In this document: in pieces, positions 34,198 through 43,134 of the stretch | Position numbering within the stretch: the stretch's first letter is position 1 | Layout: each line of letters begins with the position of its first letter | DNA from: Bacteroidaceae bacterium | GTDB taxonomy: Bacteria; Bacteroidota; Bacteroidia; Bacteroidales; Bacteroidaceae | Assembly: GCA_017547385.1 (NCBI GenBank) | Contig: JAFYPU010000017.1 | Coordinates: 62,001-126,000 of the forward strand | Length of the DNA stretch: 64,000 nt | Direction: 5' to 3' | Made by a program: the position numbers and the translations under genes | Notes under the pieces: generated by a model | Seen by the model: the letters and a program-made list of their open reading frames with translations, nothing else | Database searches by the model: none | Told to the model about the DNA's origin: nothing

Positions 34198-34248
34198 GTA
34201 GCGCCTACGGGAATCGACCCGTCTTCCATGCGTGAGAGGCATGTGTTC
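34198..34248 (-). pseudogene. Degraded 3' half of a tRNA, tRNA-Glu(CTC)-like
   Basis: On the minus strand an anticodon arm CATGC-CTCTCAC-GCATG (5-bp stem, 7-base loop, anticodon CTC) is followed by GAAG and a T-arm ACGGG-TCGATT-CCCGT. The T loop is one base short: a T is missing from the usual TTCGA. The acceptor strand AGGCGCT then A completes it. No D-arm or 5' acceptor strand exists upstream, where the next gene's stop codon lies. This is a remnant or attachment-site duplicate, not a working tRNA. Coordinates may be off by a base or two. Confidence 0.75.
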
Positions 34249-35994
34249 TCAAGGATAGAATATGTCTTGACTGATATTGGACCATCGCAGCAAGGGATAA
34301 TTTGATATGTTTAAGCCATGCGTGTTCCAATCTTCACGATGTGAATATACGGGAGGACCCGGGAAGATGAGTTGCCGAGGTGCAGTGGAGACGTATTGGC
34401 AGTTGAAACCTTGCTCTTTTATCTGATGAACAAACGTGTGATTATTGCTCTGTATGCGAACTGTCGGACTTTGTTTCAGCACATCCGATAAATAGTGCAT
34501 CTTTGAACGGTGCATTTGCATCAATGATAATGAAACAATGGCAATCACCGATATGTTGACTATCATGATGAGAGAGACACACCATTTCATCACACTCCCT
34601 TGCTGAGGGGTTAGTTTCAGATAGTGAAGAAATGCACAAAGGGGAATCAAGTAGGTGAAAGGAGTAAATCTGAACCACCAACCATTGGGTAATACAAATA
34701 GGGCCGCCACAAGAGCGACGATTATGCCGATGGGGCGCAGGGTGGACTTGGGAGATATTCGCCAAGAAAGCAGTAAAAGTATTGGCACCATTATCAGCAT
34801 CTCAATAAACAGAATACCTCCGCCTCCCATTCGCACGTCGGCTTTTCCGCAAGCTACGATGTTTTGCAACCGAGGGAAATAGCTTTTTGTTTCAACCGGA
34901 TGCGTCTCATTGGGGCGTGAAAAGAGAGATTTCACCACTGCCTCAACTCTATTGTTTCCCGGAAGCGTTTCTGCTTGCAGGTTCTCAACATTGACAGCTT
35001 CGCTTCCCATAAAAGGATGAAGCATGTGGCGACCTTGTTGCAAGTGGGTGATGTAGGGATGATAGCTGAAGACAAAAAGTCCTAACAAACCTCCACACAG
35101 CATCCCTTGGATGATGGAGCGCACCTCACGTTTTTTTCTCCTGATACCAGAAACGAATAAAGCCACCAGGAATAACATTATCACCCAAAAAGCAGCAATC
35201 ACTTTTGTGCCAATGGATAAGGAAATGAGCATGGTAATGATAAAGAAAAGTTCATGGGAACTTATGGTCTGTGGATGTGAACCCGAAGATTTGTGTGCAG
35301 TGTGCAAATACAGACAGGAGAAGCCTATCAATAAGTAGGCATAAAGGGTAAAGTCAACATAGAAAGTGAAAACTTGCGATAGGGTTACCGGAGATAAGGT
35401 AAGCAATAAGGCCAAAAGTGTTTTGGATGATTTGCTATATCGCTCAGCAAGATATGTCTCGATGAAAGAGTTTGCAAAGCAGAAGGAGGAAATGATTAAT
35501 AGCAAATTAACTGCTTTCCCATATTCGATGTTTCCTGCAAAAGTGGCAAAGGCAGCACAGAGTGTTTCGATGGCTTTGGGGTAGTGATCAACGTAGGAAC
35601 TGCAGGGCCATTCAGCTGTAAAAGGACAATGAGACTCATAAATCGGATTCCATCCATACATCAATGAACGAATGATGGGCTGGTGATAAGACATGCCATC
35701 ATAAGCGTAATCGTATGCATATCCGCCCAAGAGTAATGACAGAGCAACGATTAACAAAACGGATGCAAATAATTTCCTCCAAAGACGTATATCAATGGAT
35801 CTCCTATTACGAATGTGCAACGCTGAGATGATGCACATTGCAGCCAAATAGCCTATGGGGAGCGTCCACTCATTTATGGAGATGTGCATCCATTCAGCCA
35901 CTATCGCACAAAACAGGGTAGAGAAGAGTAGGAGGAGGAGACTGAAACCTAAAGTGAGTGTGAAATGCTTTTGCATAAGTCGGTTCGTACCCAA
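34249..35994 (-). CDS. Polytopic membrane protein, possibly a GT-C glycosyltransferase
   Basis: 581 residues, or 575 from a second ATG at 35976. It has about 12 hydrophobic segments. The first periplasmic loop contains Y-D-G-M-S-Y-H-Q-P, with an acidic residue and His placed as in GT-C fold enzymes, which move sugars from lipid-linked donors outside the membrane. A soluble ~70-residue C-terminal domain follows. No exact family is recognised. Its last codons abut the tRNA remnant, so its 3' end may have been set by an integration event. It is the last gene in the minus-strand porU-porV-ispF direction, 90 bases after ispF. Confidence 0.65.
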   Translation of the reverse strand: MGTNRLMQKHFTLTLGFSLLLLLFSTLFCAIVAEWMHISINEWTLPIGYLAAMCIISALHIRNRRSIDIRLWRKLFASVLLIVALSLLLGGYAYDYAYDGMSYHQPIIRSLMYGWNPIYESHCPFTAEWPCSSYVDHYPKAIETLCAAFATFAGNIEYGKAVNLLLIISSFCFANSFIETYLAERYSKSSKTLLALLLTLSPVTLSQVFTFYVDFTLYAYLLIGFSCLYLHTAHKSSGSHPQTISSHELFFIITMLISLSIGTKVIAAFWVIMLFLVALFVSGIRRKKREVRSIIQGMLCGGLLGLFVFSYHPYITHLQQGRHMLHPFMGSEAVNVENLQAETLPGNNRVEAVVKSLFSRPNETHPVETKSYFPRLQNIVACGKADVRMGGGGILFIEMLIMVPILLLLSWRISPKSTLRPIGIIVALVAALFVLPNGWWFRFTPFTYLIPLCAFLHYLKLTPQQGSVMKWCVSLIMIVNISVIAIVSLSLMQMHRSKMHYLSDVLKQSPTVRIQSNNHTFVHQIKEQGFNCQYVSTAPRQLIFPGPPVYSHREDWNTHGLNISNYPLLRWSNISQDIFYP

Positions 35995-36084
35995 GAACGA
36001 AATGAAGCTACTTTACTACTGTATATTATATAAGAGATAAAGTGTAGAATTGTCTTGAGAGGAAAAGCTGTGGTGGCGCGGATT

Positions 36085-36564
36085 TTATAACTTTTCAATC
36101 AACACTACGGCATAAGCTGATATACCTTCTTTCCTTCCTGTGAAACCAAGCTGTTCGGTGGTGGTGGCTTTGATTGAAACATCTTCTTCATCAATGTTCA
36201 TCAACGGAGCCAATACTGATTTTATGGACGGGATGTGAGGATTGAGTTTGGGCTGTTCGGCACAAACAGTGGCATCAACATTGCCAATGGTGTATCCTTT
36301 TTCTTTGAGCAAACAGGTGGTACGCTGTAAGAGGATTTTGCTATCAATACCGGCAAATTCTTTTCCTGTATCCGGAAAATGATAACCAATATCGCGAAGG
36401 TTTGCAGCTCCAAGCAGGGCATCACAAATGGCATGAATCAGCACATCTGCATCACTATGACCCAGCAATCCATGGGTGTGCTCAATGCGGATGCCTCCCA
36501 GCCAAAGGTCGCGGCCTTCAACAAGTTTGTGTACATCAAATCCTAAACCGGTTCTTAATTTCAT
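36085..36564 (-). CDS. ispF: 2-C-methyl-D-erythritol 2,4-cyclodiphosphate synthase
   Basis: 159 residues, normal for IspF. The zinc site is in G-x-D-V-H-K (G-F-D-V-H at the start) and H-S-D-A-D-V-L-x-H; the later G-Y-H-F-P-D-T and the T-T-T-E-Q-L-G-F-T-G end are complete. It catalyses the fifth step of the MEP isoprenoid pathway. It lies 54 bases after porV. Confidence 0.97.
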   Translation of the reverse strand: MKLRTGLGFDVHKLVEGRDLWLGGIRIEHTHGLLGHSDADVLIHAICDALLGAANLRDIGYHFPDTGKEFAGIDSKILLQRTTCLLKEKGYTIGNVDATVCAEQPKLNPHIPSIKSVLAPLMNIDEEDVSIKATTTEQLGFTGRKEGISAYAVVLIEKL

Positions 36565-36618
36565 GGCAATGAACTATGTGAGAGAGGTGAGAAAGTCTGT
36601 ATAAAATAAATGAGTTTA

Positions 36619-37776
36619 TCAACGACGGCCGAAGAGGTCGCGAATTCCGTCAAAGTCGAAGCCGAGTGAAACGCGCAAAGTTTGGTCCAAAGGATTGCTG
36701 GGAGAGGTGGCCACCACGTAGCCGGCATCAATGTTGAGCACACTCATGCGAAAACCGGCACCCACGGTAAAATACTTTCGGTTACCTTGCATCTCGCTTT
36801 CGTGATGATAGCCGGCACGTAAAGAAAACTTGTCGTTGTAAGTATATTCGGCACCTACGCTCCACTGTATTTCTTCCATTTCTCCTTTGAAGCCACGTTC
36901 AGAATCACCAAAGCTTTTGAAAATTCCGGAGATGGACGAAACATCATAATAGTCCTTTCGGATACGTTCTTCATAGTCTTCGTTGCTTTCGTCTTCGCCT
37001 TGCAAAGGTTTGGAGGGAACAAGCAGTTTGTTGACGTCGGCATAGAATGAAATTTTGTTATATTCGTTCAAAGGCATTGTGTAGCCAAGACCGATACGCA
37101 GATTGGTCGGGATGAAATAAGAATAATCCTCTCCATAGTTGATTTTACTGCCGATGTTGCTGATGTTTACACCAAAAGAGAGCAAGCACTCACGGTTTCC
37201 CATCATGACATAGTTGTTGTAATAGCAAGCAAGGTCTGCAGCAAAAGCAGAACCGGCAGTAGTGTTGTCATCATAATGTCCGCTCAGGTCGGAATACATA
37301 TAACGTAAGGCAACTGCTGCCGAAAAAGTTTCACTGAGCATTCGCGAATATGCCACATCCACAGACATTTCGTATGGCTTCACTATCATATCGGTGGCTT
37401 GCACTTCGCCCAATGTGAAATAGTTGACCGAAGCACTCACAGCCTGATAGTCGCCAATGCGTAAGTATCCCGACAAGTTGGCCAACGCAATACCATCGGT
37501 GAGAGAACGAAGCCAAGGAGTGTAATTGACAGACATACCTGCACGACTGATGGTGAAAGGATACTTTGCCGGATTCCATTTCTGTGAGTTGGCATCCGGT
37601 TCGGTGGCTGCACCAATATCACCCATCGAACCGGCACGTGCATCAGGGGCAATGCTTTGAGACGTTACGGCGGTCATCACCGGATTAAATTGGTCTTTAA
37701 TTTCATTTTGTGCCATTGCGGGCAAGGCAATGATTGTTGCCAAAGCCAAGGAGAGATATGTCTTTTTTGTTGTCAT
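36619..37776 (-). CDS. porV: Type IX secretion outer-membrane protein PorV (LptO)
   Basis: 385 residues: signal peptide (M-T-T-K-K to A-M-A-Q), then a FadL-like 14-strand beta barrel with repeated aromatic girdles, ending F-D-F-D-G-I-R-D-L-F-G-R-R. The opening P-D-A-R-A-G-S-M-G-D-I-G-A-A-T motif is characteristic of PorV. PorV shuttles substrates from the Sov translocon to the PorU attachment complex. Next to porU, the classic arrangement. Confidence 0.95.
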   Translation of the reverse strand: MTTKKTYLSLALATIIALPAMAQNEIKDQFNPVMTAVTSQSIAPDARAGSMGDIGAATEPDANSQKWNPAKYPFTISRAGMSVNYTPWLRSLTDGIALANLSGYLRIGDYQAVSASVNYFTLGEVQATDMIVKPYEMSVDVAYSRMLSETFSAAVALRYMYSDLSGHYDDNTTAGSAFAADLACYYNNYVMMGNRECLLSFGVNISNIGSKINYGEDYSYFIPTNLRIGLGYTMPLNEYNKISFYADVNKLLVPSKPLQGEDESNEDYEERIRKDYYDVSSISGIFKSFGDSERGFKGEMEEIQWSVGAEYTYNDKFSLRAGYHHESEMQGNRKYFTVGAGFRMSVLNIDAGYVVATSPSNPLDQTLRVSLGFDFDGIRDLFGRR

Positions 37777-37892
37777 CGATTGGGATTTTGTTATGTTATT
37801 TATGAAGATGTGAGAAATTCTTCCCCGATATATTCTAACGAAAAAGATTTGTCTTTATTGTTTGATGAATGCGATAAAAGTTTGTTTGAAGC

Positions 37893-40800
37893 TTAATAAC
37901 GCTGAATAATCAGTTTCTTTGCTTCTGTTTCCTTTTCGCCTCCGTTCCATTTCACTTTTGAGCGATATAGATACAAGCCACCGGGCAAAGGCTTACCTGT
38001 TGATTGGGTGAGGTTCCACTGAATACTGCTGTAGCTCACCGGTGTTTCATGCGTTGTGGTATGACTCCACATTAATTGACCGGACAGATTGTAAACTTCG
38101 TTAGTAACGCTGCACCCATCAAGCATTTCTTCCTGTGGCAGATAGGTGATGAATGTGGTAGATACCTGTGCCGGATTTTCTGTAGCCACTACCTCGAAGG
38201 ATTGAGGTGCATCTCCCACATTGAACTTCAGATATTTCATTGTGGAATTACCGTTCACGTCCCACACCTTGAAACTGAGAGTGTGCCGACCGACATTCAG
38301 TCCTGTCAATTCAAAGGTTGCCCGTCCTTGTTTGTAGCTTCCGGCATCAAAACTGAAGTTCTCATTAAGGGTATAAACATTTGTACCATTATCAATGGAA
38401 AGTTCCATTTCGCGACCGCTATTGCCGGCTGTTGTGTTAATACCGAAATCGTCGGAAATTTCAGCTACGAAAAGTGCAGATGTTCCCACTGTGCCTCCAT
38501 CGGGGAAGTCCGGTTGATTGAGATACACATACACTTGCGGAGAGAGTGTGTCCGGCTGCACCATTTCGGCAGTACCATTCAGGCAGAACGTTTCACAAAT
38601 TCCACTGTTTTCTTTTCGTTTGTCCTCACTGACGGCATACAGAGACAGACGAGCTGCATCTGAACTGTAGCTGATATTGTAAGGAATAATCATATTGAAC
38701 GAAAAACGTCCGCTGACAACAGAGTCATTGCCCTGAATTAGGGGAGTTCCTCTGTCCTGGTAAACAAATGCAGAGCCGGAGTTCTTATTGTTTTTACAAA
38801 CCACGTCGCGTTCTCTGTCATAGAGTGTTGCGGTAAGCAATCCTGTGAAATCTGTGTCAGTTTCCTTGCTTGAAGTAAGAGCACGACCGCTGAAACGTAC
38901 CAGTTCGCCGGCTTTGAGTGTTATTATTTCTCCTGCACTCAGAGTTTGGCCATTGATGCTGTCGATAACCAATTCTCCTGTTGGAATTGCCAAAGTCAGT
39001 GCCGGATCTCCCAATAATGCATATTTCATTTTGTTCATGGTGCGGTCCGAACCTGTTACCATTTCGTTTTTTGCCAAGCGCATAGCATCGCCCATGGTAT
39101 ATCGTCTGCCTTGGGCATCGCTACCGAGAACGTATTTGCAGAAAGCCGAGTTAAGACTATTATTGTATGAAGCATAAACAGCTCGTGAAGCACACATGAA
39201 AGCAATGGCGCCTCCTGCCTTGTTAATAAGTGCTGTGCGGCTGATATTGTCAATTTGGGTGTCGTAAGGCGAGATTTCGCATGAGGCCAACACCCACAAC
39301 ATCATGTTAGGCGAGGCGTAAGTGGCAAAATCCTCCAAAGCTAAAATTCGGCTTTTAGACAATTGGCGAGGATCTCCGTGTCCGCTATAATTCATCATGA
39401 CTGTTCCTTTTGTCATTGTCTCTCGCAGAATTTCCGTAGCTTCGGGACATCTGAAACCTGTTGCGGTGATGGTAGGTGGATATGCATCCCAATACACTTT
39501 TTTCAAGTCGATGCGCCCTTGTGATGCAGACGTGATGGTCTTAGCTACGTTTTCTGCATCATTCATGTGCTCGTTGTAGTCGCCGTCATCTCCCAAAAGG
39601 CATACTTTGTTTTTCCAATTTCCCACGTGTTCGCCTCGCATATAGCTGATGGCCTTGTTCACCAAAATAGCAGCACTCGCAGCATCATGGCAGGGGAAAC
39701 GACCGATGCCGAGATCCACTTTTTCATTGACAATGTTGGTGCCTTCACCGTCGTCAAGCAGTCCGAAATAATCATCGGTTACGTAGCTGTAAATGGTGCC
39801 GACAATCGAATCGTTACCATTGGCCTCGTATGAGGGTAAGAAATCCTTTGGCGAAAATCCCTTCCATTCTTCCGTTTGCATGCGGTTGTCATTGGCACAA
39901 TCGCCAAAAAGGAGCAGATAGCGAGGTGCATCATCCATGGTGGCAGCTCGGTCATACAGCATCTTCAAATATCGACGGATGGCTGTGGCGTCCGGTGAGC
40001 CACTGGAGAACTCATTATAAATCAAATCAGCTTGCACCACTTTCACCCTGAGTCCCTGCAGTGAGCGATGGGCTTCAGCCAGACGCTCTGCCTCTTCGTT
40101 CAGCATGCCCGATGGTGGTGTTATTATCACCATGTCAAGTTCTCCATCTGCATGCAGATTCTGGTTACTCACTTCACCCACCATTTTGGGCGAAGGGTAG
40201 GTGGCTTGCGTGTTCACGATGACATATCGCTCGTTTCCGCCAGCGACAACCACCTCCAAACGGTCTCCCTGAAGTGTTCCTTGCATTTCTGCCATAGGGC
40301 TTTCGTTGGTCCCTAAGCGCCAGACCTGCGTGTGAGCGTTGGCTCCGGCAATGTGTAATCGCAGTGGAGATGTTACGTCCGGATAGCTGAAAAAGTAGGC
40401 ATCTTGTCGTGCATCCAAGCGTCGAGGATAGCTGATACGTATAAAGTCAAGCCTTGACGAAGCATCTCCCGATGCAGCGAGCTTCACCGATGTCTCCTCA
40501 GCCGTTAACGGAACAGAATACAAGGTTTGTCGCACGCGAGCATCACCCACAGACGAAGAGATGGCAGGTACACTGAAACGTGCCAAGGTGGCTCCGTTGA
40601 CCTGAGGTTGAACCGTTGTGCTACGTGATGAAGCAGCTGCTCCCACGGCTATGGTTAATGCGGAGGGGTGAGAATTAGTGATTCCCGGTGTGGGCAGTTT
40701 GAATGTCTGTGAGCTTACAGCGGATAAGTCTTGACTATCAAAGAATAAACGTCCCCCTTGATACCACGAGAAAACATCGTGTTCTCTCAATGCCCGACCG

Positions 40801-41717
40801 CTGCACAACGTTGTATCTGTTGCAATGGCAGCTTTCACCTCATCTTGCGATAATGCCAAAGGGGCATCGCCCTCAGTCAGGAAATAATATGACTCTGTGG
40901 TATAGAGGTTGGGAACGTGCTGCCAAGCTTTCCGACGTGTGTCCCATTCCCAGCGCTCCTCACCATGCGAGAAAAAGAGCACGGCATCACTACGCCGAAA
41001 CAATGGCACCTCTTGCAAATCGTCTGTCGGCAATTGGCCATCAGCGAAAGGCAAGACTTCAGGCAAGAGTGTGCCGCCATAACCAAAAAGCTTTACGCGT
41101 GCCGGGTCTTTGAACCCCATGTTTGATAATTGTGTGTGTGTCAACTGATAGATACCCTCGGCCGGTACTGAGATTTTCACCCAGCGTCCCGTGTGCAACA
41201 CCGACTGTCGGGCATATCGTTCCGTGCTGCGAGAGGTTACTGGTCTGTTGCGAGTTGCAGAGAAAGACGTGTGTCGCACCGTCAGTTTGCCACTTACCAA
41301 GCGAAGCCAACGCCCCTCTTGGCACACAATGGGAGTCAAGCGCACGTCAAGCATAGTTTCCCCACGGGAGCTTCCCACCCACCATTCGGGCTTCACCATC
41401 GCTGTGGGAACATACCCCATGCGTTTCAACTGACGAACTTCGCGTCGCGACAAAGGGGCGTATTCAGGAAACTCCACCACCACTTCAATTTCATGTGTTG
41501 CAGTGTGCTGTGGGAGGCCTTTCAAACTTGTTTCGTACACAGGTATTTCGCCGGCAGCAAGTGCTGTTGAAATCTCGGGCATCAAATGGAATTTATCAGG
41601 CATTTCTTGGGCTGACACGGCAGACCACAAGCACATCGTAAGGCCAACAAGCACCCCACGGAAGCTCGCTCCTCTCAAGCCGAAGCATTTCATAAGTGTT
41701 ATATTGCAGACTTTCAT
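37893..41717 (-). CDS. porU: Type IX secretion sortase PorU (C25 gingipain-like)
   Basis: 1274 residues. An internal start at 41693 gives a better signal peptide (MKCFGLRG to S-A-V-S-A-Q). The middle is a C25 caspase-like domain with catalytic His780 (N-Y-S-G-H-G-D) and Cys813 (L-A-S-C-E). Ig-like domains follow, and the protein itself ends in a type-A sorting domain (G-G-L-Y-L-Y-R to I-I-Q-R-Y). PorU cleaves the sorting tail of cargo and attaches it to A-LPS. Its substrates should include the LRR proteins of this window. Confidence 0.96.
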   Translation of the reverse strand: MKVCNITLMKCFGLRGASFRGVLVGLTMCLWSAVSAQEMPDKFHLMPEISTALAAGEIPVYETSLKGLPQHTATHEIEVVVEFPEYAPLSRREVRQLKRMGYVPTAMVKPEWWVGSSRGETMLDVRLTPIVCQEGRWLRLVSGKLTVRHTSFSATRNRPVTSRSTERYARQSVLHTGRWVKISVPAEGIYQLTHTQLSNMGFKDPARVKLFGYGGTLLPEVLPFADGQLPTDDLQEVPLFRRSDAVLFFSHGEERWEWDTRRKAWQHVPNLYTTESYYFLTEGDAPLALSQDEVKAAIATDTTLCSGRALREHDVFSWYQGGRLFFDSQDLSAVSSQTFKLPTPGITNSHPSALTIAVGAAASSRSTTVQPQVNGATLARFSVPAISSSVGDARVRQTLYSVPLTAEETSVKLAASGDASSRLDFIRISYPRRLDARQDAYFFSYPDVTSPLRLHIAGANAHTQVWRLGTNESPMAEMQGTLQGDRLEVVVAGGNERYVIVNTQATYPSPKMVGEVSNQNLHADGELDMVIITPPSGMLNEEAERLAEAHRSLQGLRVKVVQADLIYNEFSSGSPDATAIRRYLKMLYDRAATMDDAPRYLLLFGDCANDNRMQTEEWKGFSPKDFLPSYEANGNDSIVGTIYSYVTDDYFGLLDDGEGTNIVNEKVDLGIGRFPCHDAASAAILVNKAISYMRGEHVGNWKNKVCLLGDDGDYNEHMNDAENVAKTITSASQGRIDLKKVYWDAYPPTITATGFRCPEATEILRETMTKGTVMMNYSGHGDPRQLSKSRILALEDFATYASPNMMLWVLASCEISPYDTQIDNISRTALINKAGGAIAFMCASRAVYASYNNSLNSAFCKYVLGSDAQGRRYTMGDAMRLAKNEMVTGSDRTMNKMKYALLGDPALTLAIPTGELVIDSINGQTLSAGEIITLKAGELVRFSGRALTSSKETDTDFTGLLTATLYDRERDVVCKNNKNSGSAFVYQDRGTPLIQGNDSVVSGRFSFNMIIPYNISYSSDAARLSLYAVSEDKRKENSGICETFCLNGTAEMVQPDTLSPQVYVYLNQPDFPDGGTVGTSALFVAEISDDFGINTTAGNSGREMELSIDNGTNVYTLNENFSFDAGSYKQGRATFELTGLNVGRHTLSFKVWDVNGNSTMKYLKFNVGDAPQSFEVVATENPAQVSTTFITYLPQEEMLDGCSVTNEVYNLSGQLMWSHTTTHETPVSYSSIQWNLTQSTGKPLPGGLYLYRSKVKWNGGEKETEAKKLIIQRY

Positions 41718-41777
41718 ATCGTTTTCGTGTATGTAATAATAGGTGAGGGGAGGGAGTGTGCATGGACCGAGGAATCC

Positions 41778-42395
41778 TTACTTCACATCAAGCCGCAACA
41801 CACGGCCACCATCGAGCCAGCCCTCAATGCGTGTTCCGGGTTGAACGGGCAACGCAGCAGTCAGTGCACCACACAACAAGCGGTCTCCTTGTCGCAACGT
41901 GTGAAACCTACTGATATGCGCCAACGCAGAGTGAACATGTTCTTTCCACCCTTGTGTTGTCCCTTCAGCCACGGTTTTGTCGTTCAGTCTCAATTCGCAA
42001 GTATGTTCTTCCAATGGTTGAACGTCAATGGGCCACGCTGCCCCCTCTGCCACAGAGCCCTCAAAGCCCATGGCTGCGCCCCAGGGAGCCCCCGACGAAC
42101 GTGCCTCTGCCAATAACTTCTCGGCAGTGAACACCACTGCCAAAGTTGGTTCAGCATGATAGCGATGGGCAAAACGCGGTGAAATAGCGCGTCCCAAACG
42201 TCCCACACGCACAGCCAAATGCAAACTTACTGAGCATGGCTCGGCAAAGTCCGGCACAAACATGGGCCAGCCCTCGCGTAATAATGCAGAGTCAGGCAAC
42301 ACACCGAAGGCACATCCTTCCATATTTTTAAACGAGAAAAAGCCCTCATTATTGTTCTCTGAACCGTAGGGGCGATGTAGCACAAACATTTTCAT
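41778..42395 (-). CDS. Degenerate fumarylacetoacetate-hydrolase-fold protein
   Basis: 205 residues from ATG 42395 (MKMFVLHRP). The layout follows short FAH-family proteins: P-D-F-A-E-P-C-S, then V-R-V-G-R-L-G-R-A-I, R-F-A-H-R-Y and a C-terminal L-R-x-G-D. The acidic metal ligands usually found in E-x-E and in the later G-I-D-x-T-A-R motif appear replaced (L-H-L and V-V-F-T-A-E), so it may be inactive or altered. It precedes porU by 60 bases on the same strand. Confidence 0.65.
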   Translation of the reverse strand: MKMFVLHRPYGSENNNEGFFSFKNMEGCAFGVLPDSALLREGWPMFVPDFAEPCSVSLHLAVRVGRLGRAISPRFAHRYHAEPTLAVVFTAEKLLAEARSSGAPWGAAMGFEGSVAEGAAWPIDVQPLEEHTCELRLNDKTVAEGTTQGWKEHVHSALAHISRFHTLRQGDRLLCGALTAALPVQPGTRIEGWLDGGRVLRLDVK

Positions 42396-42755
42396 GTCTG
42401 CAAAGGAACACATTTTTTTTGGAGCGTAAAACAAAACAAGGTTAACAAACATAACACATGGTGAGTTAAGGTTTAGTGATTTGTATTATGATTTTGTGTG
42501 TTTATCCCAAGCCATAGGCTCTTTTGAACAACATTTCAAAATATTGAGGTGGGAGAGTGAACGAAACGAATATGCATGCGCTTGTAAAGCAGTGCTTACT
42601 GTTGTTTATCTTAATATGTTGTGATATATTTACATTAACGAATGTTTCCTTGTATATTGATTTACAACTATTTTCTATACTTTGAAGATTCTTTTCCCTT
42701 CTTGATATTACTCAATCAAAACATTTCGAAACATTCTATGCGCGATGGGCCTTTA

Positions 42756-42814
42756 TCTGCAGTGCTTGTAGAATTTTCTGCAAGCACTGCAAAAAAATCT
42801 ACAAGCACTGCAGA
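42756..42814 (+). repeat. 59-bp three-unit palindromic repeat element, copy 3
   Basis: Units begin at 42756 (TCTGCAGTGCTTGTAGA), 42777 (TCTGCAAGCACTGCAAA) and 42798 (TCTACAAGCACTGCAGA): period 21 bp, orientation +, -, -, identical in plan to copy 2. Confidence 0.92.
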
Positions 42815-42956
42815 AATCTTCTCTTTTCAATCATATTGTTCTTTATACGTTTCAGACGTATTAAATCCGGGCTGAAAACTTGGTAATCAGAGGTGAATTT
42901 ATTGTTCTTAGGGGCAGCCTTAACTATTTTTAATGCCGTATGCGGTGAAAAAGCAT

Positions 42957-42964
42957 TACTTTTG
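42957..42964 (+). promoter_or_regulatory. Probable -7 box for the moxR-bat operon
   Basis: TACTTTTG fits TAnnTTTG and lies 170 bases before the moxR ATG. The -33 position is not consensus. Confidence 0.45.
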
Positions 42965-43134
42965 TCGCTGTTTTGGTGGCTGTAAGTGCGCGGTGTATAA
43001 GTCTGCGCACAAATCACATCATCCCTTCCTTTGAGGAATGTTGCAGCTACTTACCTCCCCAAAAGGGAAATGCGGAGGAAATTATTTATCCTCTGCAAGT
43101 ATGTCTTGTAATAAATATAAAACATATAAAAACA

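Larger units (their letters stand above)
42396..43134. other. Divergent intergenic region before the moxR-bat operon
   Basis: About 740 bases with no supported gene. It contains repeat element copy 3 (42756-42814) and a -7 box for moxR (42957-42964). The first 300 bases are AT-rich with nothing recognisable. Confidence 0.55.

Noticed and set aside
34198-34248. A functional tRNA gene
   Set aside because: No 5' acceptor strand or D-arm, and a shortened T loop; only the 3' half is present.
42973-43134. N-terminal extension of MoxR from the upstream ATG
   Set aside because: The extra 54 residues have no MoxR homology and start only nine bases after the -7 box; the ATG at 43135 fits better.
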